Notes: generated by a model from the letters alone, not told the origin. Counted from the first letter of the stretch, positions 46,017 through 55,787 are shown. The stretch is DNA of 64,000 bases from an uncultured Proteiniphilum sp. (GCF_937873925.1 NZ_CALNAT010000226.1:5072-69071), one strand, 5' to 3'. Numbers and translations are program-made.

Positions 46017-47372
46017 TTAAACTGCTTTATCCTTTATTTCTTTTGCGTATTTTTGTATTTTTCGAATGGCTTCGGCAATTTGTTCCATATCGGTTTTAGA
46101 ACCTAACAAGACCGTTTGTCCGAACCAAACAGCTATTTCAGTAGAGACCTTTGCGTTCTGAGGACATTGGATACGTTCCAGCCAGTTTTTCATGGTCTTT
46201 TCTCCATATATTTTTAAATAATGCCTGCTTTTGGCCAAAGCGGTTACACGCGGGGTTTTTTCCATTTGCCCGTATCCTGCACTGCATGGAATACCTTCAG
46301 CAGATAAGGCCTCTATAAAGCGCGCCCTGCCCATTCCCGAAAAATAATTACTGTCATACCGGCACATATACAAGTGATAAGCGCTGTTGGTAGTACCCGG
46401 ATACAACTTGGCCGGAGCCATCCCGGGGATCTCGTTTAACATTTTATTCAAATAAGCAGCATTTTCACTCCTTTTCTTTGCTTGTTGTTCCAAGCGGGTC
46501 ATTTGTGCATTTAATATGGCTGCCTGAAATTCTGTCATTCGCAAGTTACCTCCACGAACTCCTCCCGGAGCATACGCATTGTCTGATAACACAGCCCCTT
46601 GATGATGAAATCCGACACAAGCGTCCATGAATTGGCGGTTATTCGTGGTGATGGCTCCGCCTTGCCCGCAATTCAAGTTCTTGGATTCCTGAAAACTGAA
46701 AGCCCCTCCGATGCCGAAAGTTCCTACTTTTTTGCCTTTCCATTCTGCTAAATGGGCTTGGCACGCGTCTTCAATAACGGGCAAATTATTCCGGTCGCCT
46801 ATCTCGAGGATCGCATCTAAGTTGGCCGGAGAACCGCCAATATGCACGGGCATAAGTGCTTTGGTTTCTTTGGTAATGGCTGCTTCCATCTTCTTCGGGT
46901 CTATCTGGAAACTTTCCGGGTCGATATCCACGATTATGGGCAGTGCGTTGTGCAATACAACGGCATTGTAAGTGGCTATGAAAGTATAAACCGGTAGGAT
47001 TACCTCGTCTCCGGGACCGATATCCAATGCCCCCATCATGGTGAAAAGTGCAGATGTACCGCTGTTTACCGTCAAGCAGTGATCGGCTCCCAATAATTTC
47101 GCGTAATTCTTTTCAAAGTTGTCGGCGGCGTTATTTTTAACGCGCCTTCCCCACCCGCTGCCGTGTAAAGCACCTAACAGTGCTTTCTCCTCGGTAGTGT
47201 CGACAAATGGCCATCGCGGAAATCGTTTGGTAACCGTTTTTTCTCCGCCTAACAAGGCGGGTTTTGCATCCAAACCGCGCTTACCGGCCCAGATAGATCC
47301 CGGCCTGAGAACCATTCCTGTGCCAACAATGGATACGCTGCCTAAAAAGAGCCTCCTGCTTATCTTTTTCAT
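46017..47372 (-). CDS. Tat-exported DegT/DnrJ/EryC1-type PLP enzyme, copy 2
   Basis: A 451-residue protein; the start at 47372 gives a Tat leader at once ('MKKISRRLFLGSVSIVGTGM'). The catalytic domain is complete: 'TVNSGTSALFTMMGALDIGP', 'DEVILPVYTFIATYNAV', 'VDIDPESFQIDP', PLP-ring Asp202 in 'VIEDACQAHLAEW', aldimine Lys231 in 'AFSFQESKNLNCGQGG'. It is clearly paralogous to the gene at 22357-23730. Expected reactions are amino transfer to or from a keto sugar, or PLP-dependent dehydration; which one cannot be decided. As with copy 1, export in folded form by Tat is inferred from the leader. It is flanked by secreted esterase and glycosidase-like genes. Confidence 0.9.
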   Translation of the reverse strand: MKKISRRLFLGSVSIVGTGMVLRPGSIWAGKRGLDAKPALLGGEKTVTKRFPRWPFVDTTEEKALLGALHGSGWGRRVKNNAADNFEKNYAKLLGADHCLTVNSGTSALFTMMGALDIGPGDEVILPVYTFIATYNAVVLHNALPIIVDIDPESFQIDPKKMEAAITKETKALMPVHIGGSPANLDAILEIGDRNNLPVIEDACQAHLAEWKGKKVGTFGIGGAFSFQESKNLNCGQGGAITTNNRQFMDACVGFHHQGAVLSDNAYAPGGVRGGNLRMTEFQAAILNAQMTRLEQQAKKRSENAAYLNKMLNEIPGMAPAKLYPGTTNSAYHLYMCRYDSNYFSGMGRARFIEALSAEGIPCSAGYGQMEKTPRVTALAKSRHYLKIYGEKTMKNWLERIQCPQNAKVSTEIAVWFGQTVLLGSKTDMEQIAEAIRKIQKYAKEIKDKAV

Positions 47373-47421
47373 TTTACTCAATTTTGTTGATTCGTCAAAT
47401 AGAAAATGGCATGCTACGCCC

Positions 47422-49674
47422 TTATAATATCTCGCTATTCGCGAATAGTTTAACAACTTCCTTTTCCGGTAAGTCAAAAACTAAATAACGGCAATTTCCC
47501 ACAAGAATGGTTGAATAATTATTGGAACCTTCATGGATTTTATTTTTTATTACATTCATGTCATATAAGGCAATATTCTTTTTTGATATCGGTATGCGAA
47601 GTAATTCTTTCCCATGGGTGTGCCATAATACAACCCATGTTTTATCTGCCCGGCGGAAAATAAAAGCACGAATTGCTTCGGAGTTTTTCGTCACTGGTTG
47701 CACTCTTTGATATGGAATGATTTCATATTTTCCATCCACATTTTTGAATAAGAAATGCTCCTGATTGCTGTTTCTTAACTCATGTTTCTGTTCATCAGTC
47801 ATTAATCCTGCAATCCGCACCTCTTCCCACATCCTCATCACTCGCAAATTATCCTCCGTACGGGGATGATTTTTAAACTGATCCAATCTCCCAAACAGGC
47901 CGATTGGACAGTCCCACGCGGCTGCCCGACTGCAAATGTACGCATACATATCCGGTTGCATTCCAGTTGTTTTGTCGGAAGGAGCCAAATAATCATTCCA
48001 TCCGAAATTCATGGATGAGAAACTTTCGTTCATGTATCTTGCTGCTTTTACCTGGTACATATCGGTTGCCTCCTTCACGTCCTGAGGTGTAAAAGTATCA
48101 AAAGCATTCCCTCTTGTAATGATATGCCAGCTGAAATGTGATTTTGTAGCTCCTTCGGAGAAAATAGGAGTAGGATTTAAGTTTTTATATACTTCCAATT
48201 GCGCTTTCGGGACGTTATACCAATAGGGAAAGTGAACATCTTCCGCTCCATCGAAATAGACAAATTTAAATCCCGCTTCACTGTAAATATCACTTACACG
48301 CCTGGCGACTTCCTGCTGAATACTTGTCCTTTGGTCGAATCGGATAAATTTAGGCCAGGTATCTATATCTAATAAACCAAATTTTAGTCCCTTGGCCGCT
48401 ACCGCGATTTTAGTCCCGAGTTCCCCTCTTTTGCAACCTGTAAATTGATAAGGAGAGGAAGTCGTATAATTTTCGTATGCAATAATTTCATTACCGAGTT
48501 TTAACAACCTTCTTCCTGCCTCCAACGTACATTCATGGGGTGATTCTTCTACAATGATTATTGAATCATCCTTATTTACAGGAGCAGCTAATGTGAATAT
48601 TTTCGTAAGATTCAATCTTGGATCGGGAACTGGTGTTACGTAAGGATCGTTCTTGCTGGCTTTATTATAATGTATATGAAATCCGGGAATGATGCCGGCC
48701 TCTTCTATCTTTTGTACAACCTGTTTTAAATCATGCATTTTATGGAGGTAGTGATTGTTCCAGGTAAAATGACCCATGCTGATAAATATATCTTCATAAT
48801 ATAATAACATTTGTCGAAAACCGCCTTTCTTAGCATAGGCTATATGTTCATCAACATTTTCCGGAGTTATTCCTTTGGGTTCATAATATGAATATTTATA
48901 TTCATCGCGAAGACGGCTTTTGACACCTAAGGGAAGGTTATAATCTTCTTCTAAACGGGAAATGCAGGAAAGGAGCTTATTCGTGTTTGTTGCTATTAAT
49001 GCGGCTCCCACACCTGTTAATTTAATATTGTTTTCCATTCCCGCATACATTACACAGGTATTGCCATTTATAACAGCATCGATTTTTGCATAAGGGTCGG
49101 TTGCCAATACATTTACGGAAACATCCTCATCCCACACAACATTCAGCCATTCCCCGAAATCAGAGCGCTTCTTGATCGGTAATTCCAAGAGAGTAAATTC
49201 ATCTACCTCGGTTTTTCTTTTTTCAACACCTATTTTTCCGATTGTATATTCTAATTTTTCCAGAGTAAAACCAATATAATAATCGGTTATATTTAAATCA
49301 ATCGTTGCTGTATATAAGAGTTCTTCGAATTGAACAATCAATTTATTTCCAACCTTTTTTACCCTGTCCGCATAATATTTACGTGGTTTAGCTGAATAGG
49401 TAAGCATTAATTCCGTAGCGTATGGTCTATATTCTGTAAGCGCAAATATGGATTTTCCCGTATGATCCAAATCGAGACATTCTTGTCCCGTATCTTTATG
49501 AATTAAACTTTTAGCCCTTCCATCATCATAAAGCATGAATCGCATATCTTTATTCTCTATGACAATCTCAGACTTTTCACTATTTAAAGCGAACACATTA
49601 CTGCTACAGATTATATTAAAACCTAAAAATAGAGAAATAATGATCTTGTGTTTTTTTATATTCCTTACAATCAT
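47422..49674 (-). CDS. Secreted TIM-barrel glycosidase-like protein, family not recognised
   Basis: A 750-residue protein; the start at 49674 gives a signal peptide ('KIIISLFLGFNIICSSNVFA'). A beta-sandwich N-terminal domain ('IVIENKDMRFMLYDDGRAKS') precedes a barrel-like region: 'HIAYAKKGGFRQMLLYYEDI', 'EEAGIIPGFHIHYNKAS', 'GLLDIDTWPKFIRFDQRTS', 'AGFKFVYFDGAEDVHFPYW' (likely catalytic acid at 'YFDGAE') and 'NPTPIFSEGATKSHFSW'. A C-terminal beta domain follows ('TWVVLWHTHGKELLRIPI'). The layout resembles GH31/GH36/GH97-type retaining enzymes, but no named family could be assigned. It is a good candidate for an undescribed glycosidase. Gap to the next gene start is 49 bp. Confidence 0.68.
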   Translation of the reverse strand: MIVRNIKKHKIIISLFLGFNIICSSNVFALNSEKSEIVIENKDMRFMLYDDGRAKSLIHKDTGQECLDLDHTGKSIFALTEYRPYATELMLTYSAKPRKYYADRVKKVGNKLIVQFEELLYTATIDLNITDYYIGFTLEKLEYTIGKIGVEKRKTEVDEFTLLELPIKKRSDFGEWLNVVWDEDVSVNVLATDPYAKIDAVINGNTCVMYAGMENNIKLTGVGAALIATNTNKLLSCISRLEEDYNLPLGVKSRLRDEYKYSYYEPKGITPENVDEHIAYAKKGGFRQMLLYYEDIFISMGHFTWNNHYLHKMHDLKQVVQKIEEAGIIPGFHIHYNKASKNDPYVTPVPDPRLNLTKIFTLAAPVNKDDSIIIVEESPHECTLEAGRRLLKLGNEIIAYENYTTSSPYQFTGCKRGELGTKIAVAAKGLKFGLLDIDTWPKFIRFDQRTSIQQEVARRVSDIYSEAGFKFVYFDGAEDVHFPYWYNVPKAQLEVYKNLNPTPIFSEGATKSHFSWHIITRGNAFDTFTPQDVKEATDMYQVKAARYMNESFSSMNFGWNDYLAPSDKTTGMQPDMYAYICSRAAAWDCPIGLFGRLDQFKNHPRTEDNLRVMRMWEEVRIAGLMTDEQKHELRNSNQEHFLFKNVDGKYEIIPYQRVQPVTKNSEAIRAFIFRRADKTWVVLWHTHGKELLRIPISKKNIALYDMNVIKNKIHEGSNNYSTILVGNCRYLVFDLPEKEVVKLFANSEIL

Positions 49675-49735
49675 TGTTTTAATTGTTTTTTGTCCTATTT
49701 TATATCCACTGGAACATAGCATTACCCATCTTCTA

Positions 49736-51655
49736 TCACCTGTTATTTTCCCTGATATGGTTTATAACCGTATCAAACGTCCCTAAGGGATAGTGGTTTG
49801 GCTGCCCGTACCAGAAAAAGGAGCCGTATCCTTCGTAGTCTTTTGCTTTTATATGAGGGTCGGTAGCCAGATAACTGGGTATATCGTTTGTATAGGCTGC
49901 TACGGATACTTTTTGATCAGGCCATAAATCCCTGATGGCAATTGCAAATTCGGTGGTCACCTCCCTTGAAAGTCCCACTAACTTCCAATCTCCGATATTT
50001 AACGTCTGTACATAGACCGGCATGTCCGTAGGAGGTGTTCCGTTTTCCTCGTAATGGGCCAACATGAGTTTTGCCCAACGGGCATCTCTCCGGGCAATAC
50101 CATCGGCGGGATTTACTTCCGCATTTTTCAAATATTCTTCTATCTGCTCCCGGCTCCAGGGGGTAACCGGAATAGAGATCGTATCGAGATGGAAAGATAT
50201 ATCTCCTTCAATGGGAGACATGGGGCCGTTTAAAACCGATATCACCTTCTCAGCCAATTGTTCTCCCGTAGCACGAAAAGTAGTGTTGGGATTGATATCG
50301 CCGGCGCACCCTTGAAGGAATACACTGTGGTGGATGCCTGCAGTAGATTCTATAATACTTCTGGCATGTCCCGGAAAGTTAGCGCTCGCAATAAAACGGT
50401 TTACCTGGGGATCAGCCACAACCGGGTGGCATCCGGTTAAGAACAAGAGGGATTTTTCATTGTCTTTTTTAGAAAGGATTTGTACTACATCAACCAGGTT
50501 ATCATACACTACGTTCTCTCCTCTCAGACTTCTGTTTCTCCCGATAGTAGTCGTATCACGGCTAAAGAACAAATCGCTTTTGACGGCATTGTCAATCGAT
50601 TCTTCTATCGAACGAATGATTCCCGGACGGACCACATTATTCAAATATAAGGTATCGGGATGTTGATTTTGTTTCTCCCATGTTATCCAGCTTTGTGTTA
50701 CAGGTGTAAAATGGGAATGAGAAGCATTGATCAGAACTGCTTCATGCGGGATACCCCTTTTCCGGTAAATTTCATCTTTTATACTTTGAATAAAAGAATA
50801 ATCGAATCCGCACACATCCACTCCGACGATTACGGCAACCTTATCCCCTTTTTTAAACGATATGGCCCGTGCCGACAGGTTGCCTTCGGAATTATGTTTA
50901 TTGGTATACAGTTTATTATCGAAAGCGGAGGCATACAGTTTATCGCCGGAATAAGCAATCCGGCGGATATCGATCGGGTAGGATTCGCCGTTGTTATAAC
51001 CGATGCGAACCCAGCTCTCCTGAGGATATGGTAATTCACATTGATATAAGACGCTATCTTCACCCAGGGCGTACAATCTTCTGCCATCCGATGCCATCGA
51101 TTGGATCATGCCGACATTCGCCACCACTTTCCACGTTATTTCATTTCCACCGGTCAACCCTTCGCACAAATCGCCTTGGGCGGTTGCCATATACAATTTC
51201 TCGCCGGAAGAGGTAAAGGATTTTACATCGCCTACCGATGATAATTTGTTCCATTCGATTTTCTCTCCGGCGGGTTGTGTCACATACAGATCACCTTCCT
51301 CGGTTATCCCGTAGAGTGAATTGCCATGGCCGGCAAGGAGTTTTACGGGAAGGTTAGATCCTACGATTTTTGCTTTTCCAACAGGTTGTCGATCAAATAC
51401 AACCAACTCTCCTTGGGCATTAACGCCATAGAATTGTTCTCCTACTGCCGTGAAATTTAAAAGAAAATCCGTTGTCCCCTGCTCTTCCCAACCTAATGTG
51501 AAACGACCTTCGTAAGGGACGGCGAAACCGGCCAATGCTAAAGAGACCGTTTCACCCGTAGGCTCAATACTTACAACTGAGCTGCCGACTTTATAACTAC
51601 TCTGACAAGAGTTTATAATAAGCAGCAAAGCCAAAAATGATAAATAATTCTTCAT
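49736..51655 (-). CDS. Neutral-ceramidase-fold lipoprotein with inserted beta-propeller
   Basis: A 639-residue lipoprotein (lipobox 'LLIINSC', Cys17). The ceramidase N-terminal strand appears first ('VGSSVVSIEPTG', 'LALAGFAVPYEG', residues 23-50), then about 200 residues of propeller-like repeats ('LYGITEEGDLYVTQPAGEKI', 'LYMATAQGDLCEG', 'LYALGEDSVLYQCELP'), then the ceramidase domain resumes ('NLSARAISFKKGDKVAVIVG'). Metal-site motifs are 'INASHSHFTP' (311-318 region) and 'LTGCHPVVAD' (His410). The motif of known neutral ceramidases that holds the nucleophilic Ser (GDVSPN) reads 'GDINPN' here (452-457), with Asn at the Ser position. It is probably not a ceramidase, but may use the zinc site on another ester or amide. 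Confidence 0.82.
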   Translation of the reverse strand: MKNYLSFLALLLIINSCQSSYKVGSSVVSIEPTGETVSLALAGFAVPYEGRFTLGWEEQGTTDFLLNFTAVGEQFYGVNAQGELVVFDRQPVGKAKIVGSNLPVKLLAGHGNSLYGITEEGDLYVTQPAGEKIEWNKLSSVGDVKSFTSSGEKLYMATAQGDLCEGLTGGNEITWKVVANVGMIQSMASDGRRLYALGEDSVLYQCELPYPQESWVRIGYNNGESYPIDIRRIAYSGDKLYASAFDNKLYTNKHNSEGNLSARAISFKKGDKVAVIVGVDVCGFDYSFIQSIKDEIYRKRGIPHEAVLINASHSHFTPVTQSWITWEKQNQHPDTLYLNNVVRPGIIRSIEESIDNAVKSDLFFSRDTTTIGRNRSLRGENVVYDNLVDVVQILSKKDNEKSLLFLTGCHPVVADPQVNRFIASANFPGHARSIIESTAGIHHSVFLQGCAGDINPNTTFRATGEQLAEKVISVLNGPMSPIEGDISFHLDTISIPVTPWSREQIEEYLKNAEVNPADGIARRDARWAKLMLAHYEENGTPPTDMPVYVQTLNIGDWKLVGLSREVTTEFAIAIRDLWPDQKVSVAAYTNDIPSYLATDPHIKAKDYEGYGSFFWYGQPNHYPLGTFDTVINHIRENNR

Positions 51656-51713
51656 ATGACTCGTATATTATTAAAAAATATTTTTTACCCCTGCTTCTGA
51701 TGATCAATTAAAA

Positions 51714-54530
51714 TCAATAGTGAACAGAGAGTTGAAGCTGCCCTGTTTTCCCTGTAAGATCGATCGTTTCATTTTCCACATCGAAAGCCTTGTGTTTTTC
51801 TCCGTTGATCTTCACTTTTTTAATTTTTTTATTCCCGGGAGTTCTTAATCTCAGCGATACCTCGGAAGCAGAACCGGCTTGATCGGGCATCGACAGAGTT
51901 ACATGAACGGTTCCCTTGTCGATATCGGAACAGATCTGATAATCGATTTTACCGAAGAGGGTAGGTGCATTGGATACGTTGATCCGTTTTCCCTGCTCTA
52001 ACCACGCCCGGGGTGTAAAGTACGCGAGTTGTAATTTGTCGGGGACCCCGTTCTCGGCATCTGTTTCCGTAATCAGCATTAACCTGAGCATAAGTAAAAA
52101 CCAGGTATTGTTAAAACTGGAAGGGCTCAGGTAGAATGTCCTGTAATACTCATTGGGGAAAGGTCCCACTGTATCTCCCTCTCCTGAAATAAAAGTCCCG
52201 CGCGTCATTCCATGGGCCAATTTTGCATAGAATGAAAGAACAAGCCTGTCGGGGTCGTCCATCATGGCGGTAACCCGGCTCAAATTCAGTCCGTACACAT
52301 TATCTACCCCGGGTGTTTTATATCCCGGCAGGCCATCTTCCTTATAACTTCCTACCGGCAACGGATAATAATTGAAACGCACCATCCCAAGTAAAAATGC
52401 ACCGTAGTCTTTGAGGTATTGATAATATCCGGGCATTAAGCCCTGATCTAACAATCCTGAGGCCGCCACATACGGGAAACAAAGATTCCAGTAAGAGCCG
52501 TATTTCGTATCGGTAATATTAGAGTAGGGCAGGGGTTTTTCTTGCGTAAACAATTCGGTAGGGATAAATACGCTGCCATCGGGGAGGGCCGTCTTGCTGT
52601 TATTCACGCCTTCCGACAAACGAGTTTTAAGTTGCCCTGCAAGGAATAAAAATTTATCACCATTTTTAGTGTCGCCTAACGATGCCTTAAAAATGTAGGC
52701 CATATCGCGCATTCCCCGCCATGCCACTGCCTGGTGATGAAGATAGACCATTTTTTCGGCAATGTCTCCGCTAAAAGATTCCGCAGTTAGAACACTATTT
52801 CCCGAATTGTTTATTTGTGTTTCAAAATCACTCAGAAAATCGATAAACCTTGCTTTATTTTCGGATATAAAAGCAGTGTCGCGGGACATATAAAAATATT
52901 GTGAGGCATGTGAAAGGAGTTCCCCCATTTCCCATGTCCGGTAGCGTCTGAATGGACGGGAAAGTAAAATCTCATGGATGGCTTTTTGCCGTTGGATAAA
53001 ACCGTACTCACCCAGCACTCTTGCGGCATCATTCCCCTCCGGTTGATACCAGGTCTGATATATATTACCGATACTGTAGAGATAACCCATATAGAGGTTC
53101 TGAATAAGCAGATTTTTCCGGGCGTTGTTTACCTGTTCTTCCGGAATATCGAACGTTGCTCCTTTTGCCAGCTCTCCATCCCAGTAATCTTTCAATTCTT
53201 TCTTTTCTGCATTGTACAAAGCTGCGGTTATTTCCGTTTGCGTACAATTCGCAGGATGTAACAATCTGGCGATATATAACTCGGTGTCTCCTTTACTCAA
53301 ATCCAGATCGTACACAACACGGTTGCTTTCTATTAATCTTCCCCCCGGTGAAATGATCGCCCGTATCTCGTTATTCGACTTAATGATATTATTTTCCAGT
53401 GCCAACAAGTTATTATCCGAGAAATGAAAGGTCACCTTCACAGAATTGATATCGGATTCTCCTTTAGACACTTTCAGTTTTATAAAACTGACCAGTTCAG
53501 TGGTCGCAAACAGGTAATCGGAAAAAGACTCCTGAAAGTATTTCACTCCGTCCACATCCCTGTATTGATTCTGGAGTACCGGGTAATATCCGTCTTCGAG
53601 GGACTCCTGTGCAAGACGTGCTTCGGCAAATCCATACCGTTCATTCCCTGAGGCGCCTACAAAAATGGTGATTTTATCGCCGGAATGGACTTGCGAGACA
53701 ATCTGGCTTCCATCACCTACGTGCAAGGCTGCGGGCCCAAATCCGGAAGGATTGAGCGGCCTGCCGAACGGGATATAATAAACCCCCGACTCAGTAACAG
53801 CCGTTCCCATTAATTTCAATGGAGCCAGATAATCTTTGATATTCTCATAGGTAGGCCCTTCGGGCAAAGCCAATACTTGTTCCCCCCATACATCCATTTT
53901 TGAGTTCAGCGCTGCATTCACCCGTTGCTCATACCCTTCAAAGTGTTTTTTCTTCCCCTCAAACTGTTTGTTTTCCGGAGGCGTTCCTTCCCACTTATCG
54001 AAGAGAAGCTCATGCGCAAGATCATAAGCGACCGGATCATAAAGATTATACCCCTGCACGTCGTCGGCATTCTGTGCAGCCCTGGCTACGGAGCCGTATA
54101 CCGTTGCCGGTTCCCCCTTAAATAATTTCAGATAATAGGTTTCTCCTTTTTCAAGATAAATATCATTCGGGAAAATAATTCTTTGTCTGCCTTTCTCCTT
54201 TCCCGATACGCTTCCTATGGCGATTACCTTTCCGTAAAGCCCTTCCTGTATGATGTGCGCTCCTACTGATCCGCTCAATTCTTCGTGAATCCATATATAC
54301 ACTTCTTTTAATCTTGAGCATTGCGCCACAAAACTTGTTACAGGTATATTGGCGACTTCATTAAAACCGGCAAATGCGACACTGGGATTTGCAGGGGCAT
54401 GAAGGACCCTTATACCGGTACATTGATCCGGTACCACTGATGGTGGTTCCTGATCCCTATTTCCTGCATGCAGGTAATTGATCCCTTGCACCCACAACAG
54501 GAAGAACAGTATTTGAGATATTCGTTTCAT
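51714..54530 (-). CDS. Large secreted protein, likely six-hairpin (alpha-toroid) glycosidase-like
   Basis: A 938-residue secreted protein (signal peptide about 1-22, 'LFFLLWVQGINYLHAG'). The N-terminal 450 residues are beta-rich ('VAFAGFNEVANIPVTSFVAQ'). From about 470 to 800 alpha-helical repeats with Trp/Tyr-rich turns resemble the (alpha/alpha)6 barrel of GH78/GH63-like enzymes: 'NIYQTWYQPEGNDAARVLGE', 'WEMGELLSHASQYFYMS', 'YLHHQAVAWRGMRDMAYIFK', 'GSYWNLCFPYVAASGLLDQG', 'SPSSFNNTWFLLMLRLML'. A short beta-sandwich ends the protein. No family signature could be assigned firmly. The gene abuts the beta-helix gene that follows without a spacer, so it is co-transcribed. Confidence 0.65.
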   Translation of the reverse strand: MKRISQILFFLLWVQGINYLHAGNRDQEPPSVVPDQCTGIRVLHAPANPSVAFAGFNEVANIPVTSFVAQCSRLKEVYIWIHEELSGSVGAHIIQEGLYGKVIAIGSVSGKEKGRQRIIFPNDIYLEKGETYYLKLFKGEPATVYGSVARAAQNADDVQGYNLYDPVAYDLAHELLFDKWEGTPPENKQFEGKKKHFEGYEQRVNAALNSKMDVWGEQVLALPEGPTYENIKDYLAPLKLMGTAVTESGVYYIPFGRPLNPSGFGPAALHVGDGSQIVSQVHSGDKITIFVGASGNERYGFAEARLAQESLEDGYYPVLQNQYRDVDGVKYFQESFSDYLFATTELVSFIKLKVSKGESDINSVKVTFHFSDNNLLALENNIIKSNNEIRAIISPGGRLIESNRVVYDLDLSKGDTELYIARLLHPANCTQTEITAALYNAEKKELKDYWDGELAKGATFDIPEEQVNNARKNLLIQNLYMGYLYSIGNIYQTWYQPEGNDAARVLGEYGFIQRQKAIHEILLSRPFRRYRTWEMGELLSHASQYFYMSRDTAFISENKARFIDFLSDFETQINNSGNSVLTAESFSGDIAEKMVYLHHQAVAWRGMRDMAYIFKASLGDTKNGDKFLFLAGQLKTRLSEGVNNSKTALPDGSVFIPTELFTQEKPLPYSNITDTKYGSYWNLCFPYVAASGLLDQGLMPGYYQYLKDYGAFLLGMVRFNYYPLPVGSYKEDGLPGYKTPGVDNVYGLNLSRVTAMMDDPDRLVLSFYAKLAHGMTRGTFISGEGDTVGPFPNEYYRTFYLSPSSFNNTWFLLMLRLMLITETDAENGVPDKLQLAYFTPRAWLEQGKRINVSNAPTLFGKIDYQICSDIDKGTVHVTLSMPDQAGSASEVSLRLRTPGNKKIKKVKINGEKHKAFDVENETIDLTGKTGQLQLSVHY

Positions 54531-55787
54531 TTAATTTTTTACCAGATTCACTTCGCTTATATTCTTAGTTTCCGTTTTATCGATTGTATAAGTAATGGCG
54601 GTGGGAGCAATCCCGGTATATATTCCGTTCATAAAAACACAATTGGCTATCGGTGATTCCACCAAGATGAGGGACTTACCATCACCCATAAGATTCATCG
54701 CATAAATATGATGAATCCTCTCCTGCGCTGAAGGTTGTCCATATCCCTTGCCTCCAACCAGTAAAGTATAAGGGCTTCCCCCGTAAGGAGCGGGAGTGTC
54801 CGGTCTTGCTTTTGTTATGATTCCATTGATATATACATGATGGATGCTTGCATTATCGCTTGCCCGGATAGCTACTCCCGTATAATTTGTCTGGCAATTG
54901 GTGATAAATATCTGTTCCGTATCATCTTCCGGTCCATTCCATTGGGTAGAAGTAATCTGATAGGAGTTTACATCGCCATGGGTATGATAAAAAGGAGCTA
55001 CATCAAGACTGGAAAGCGCGATTAAATCATCTCCGTTGATACCAGTGATATTATGTATGCTGAAATATTTACAGCCATGTCTCAAGTTAATTCCGTCTTT
55101 GTTATACACTTTCTTCTGAATCCCATTGATAGAGATGGTTTCAGGATTTTTAAACCGGATATCGGATATCCCGGCATTCCGGGTTCTTTCAAAACTGATT
55201 GCCCATGCATGGGAATTTTCTATCGTTATATTTTTTAAATGGATCCCATCTACATAAGCGATCTGAATCAGATTATTCCGCCAGTCTCCCGTTTGTTTTA
55301 TCCCGTTCTTTCCCGCATCACTTCCATAACTTACCCGCCGGTTTTTTTCATTCTCAGGCGCCAGGGTTAAAGTTCTGTATGCATCACCCGTCGAACGGGG
55401 ATTGTCGGCTCCCTTTAACAGTACATCTCCCTCTCCTATAATATTTATATTATAACTCCATTCCGGATGCGTAATTCCTATGCCCACGTTGTCGCTTCTG
55501 AACATATTGTCCCGGCATGAGTCGGACAATTGAACGGTACAATTGTCAAGGATGACCGTCATATTACCGGGTAATAATATCGCCCTGTCTATTATCCAGC
55601 TATTGGAACCATTGGAATTTCCCTTTGGTATTACTATTTTACGAGTAGTTCCCCGGGCGGCATTGACAGCAGCCTGTATGCGTTCCGTATCACTACCTGT
55701 AAAATCGTTGGGAGTAATCGTCCGGTTGGAATGCGCATTCGCCGATAAACTATACGCGATAATAAGTAGTAAAGAAAAGTATTTCAT
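54531..55787 (-). CDS. Right-handed beta-helix protein, GH28/pectate-lyase-like
   Basis: A 418-residue secreted protein (signal peptide about 1-18). It has the parallel beta-helix pattern with recurring coils: 'TERIQAAVNAARGTTRKIVI', 'YVDGIHLKNITIENSHAW', 'DGINLRHGCKYFSIHNIT' and 'GINGDDLIALSSLD'. The 'DGINL...GDD' pair is what GH28 uses for its catalytic Asp residues, so a GH28-like hydrolase is favoured over a lyase. Later coils ('NYTGVAIRASDNASIHHVYI') continue the helix. GH28 enzymes act on galacturonate- or related uronate-containing polymers, which agrees with the heparinase-like gene. It touches the adjacent 938-residue gene. Confidence 0.78.
   Translation of the reverse strand: MKYFSLLLIIAYSLSANAHSNRTITPNDFTGSDTERIQAAVNAARGTTRKIVIPKGNSNGSNSWIIDRAILLPGNMTVILDNCTVQLSDSCRDNMFRSDNVGIGITHPEWSYNINIIGEGDVLLKGADNPRSTGDAYRTLTLAPENEKNRRVSYGSDAGKNGIKQTGDWRNNLIQIAYVDGIHLKNITIENSHAWAISFERTRNAGISDIRFKNPETISINGIQKKVYNKDGINLRHGCKYFSIHNITGINGDDLIALSSLDVAPFYHTHGDVNSYQITSTQWNGPEDDTEQIFITNCQTNYTGVAIRASDNASIHHVYINGIITKARPDTPAPYGGSPYTLLVGGKGYGQPSAQERIHHIYAMNLMGDGKSLILVESPIANCVFMNGIYTGIAPTAITYTIDKTETKNISEVNLVKN

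Noticed and set aside
49736..51655. True neutral ceramidase
   Set aside because: The nucleophilic Ser position is Asn and a propeller is inserted; only the fold is supported.
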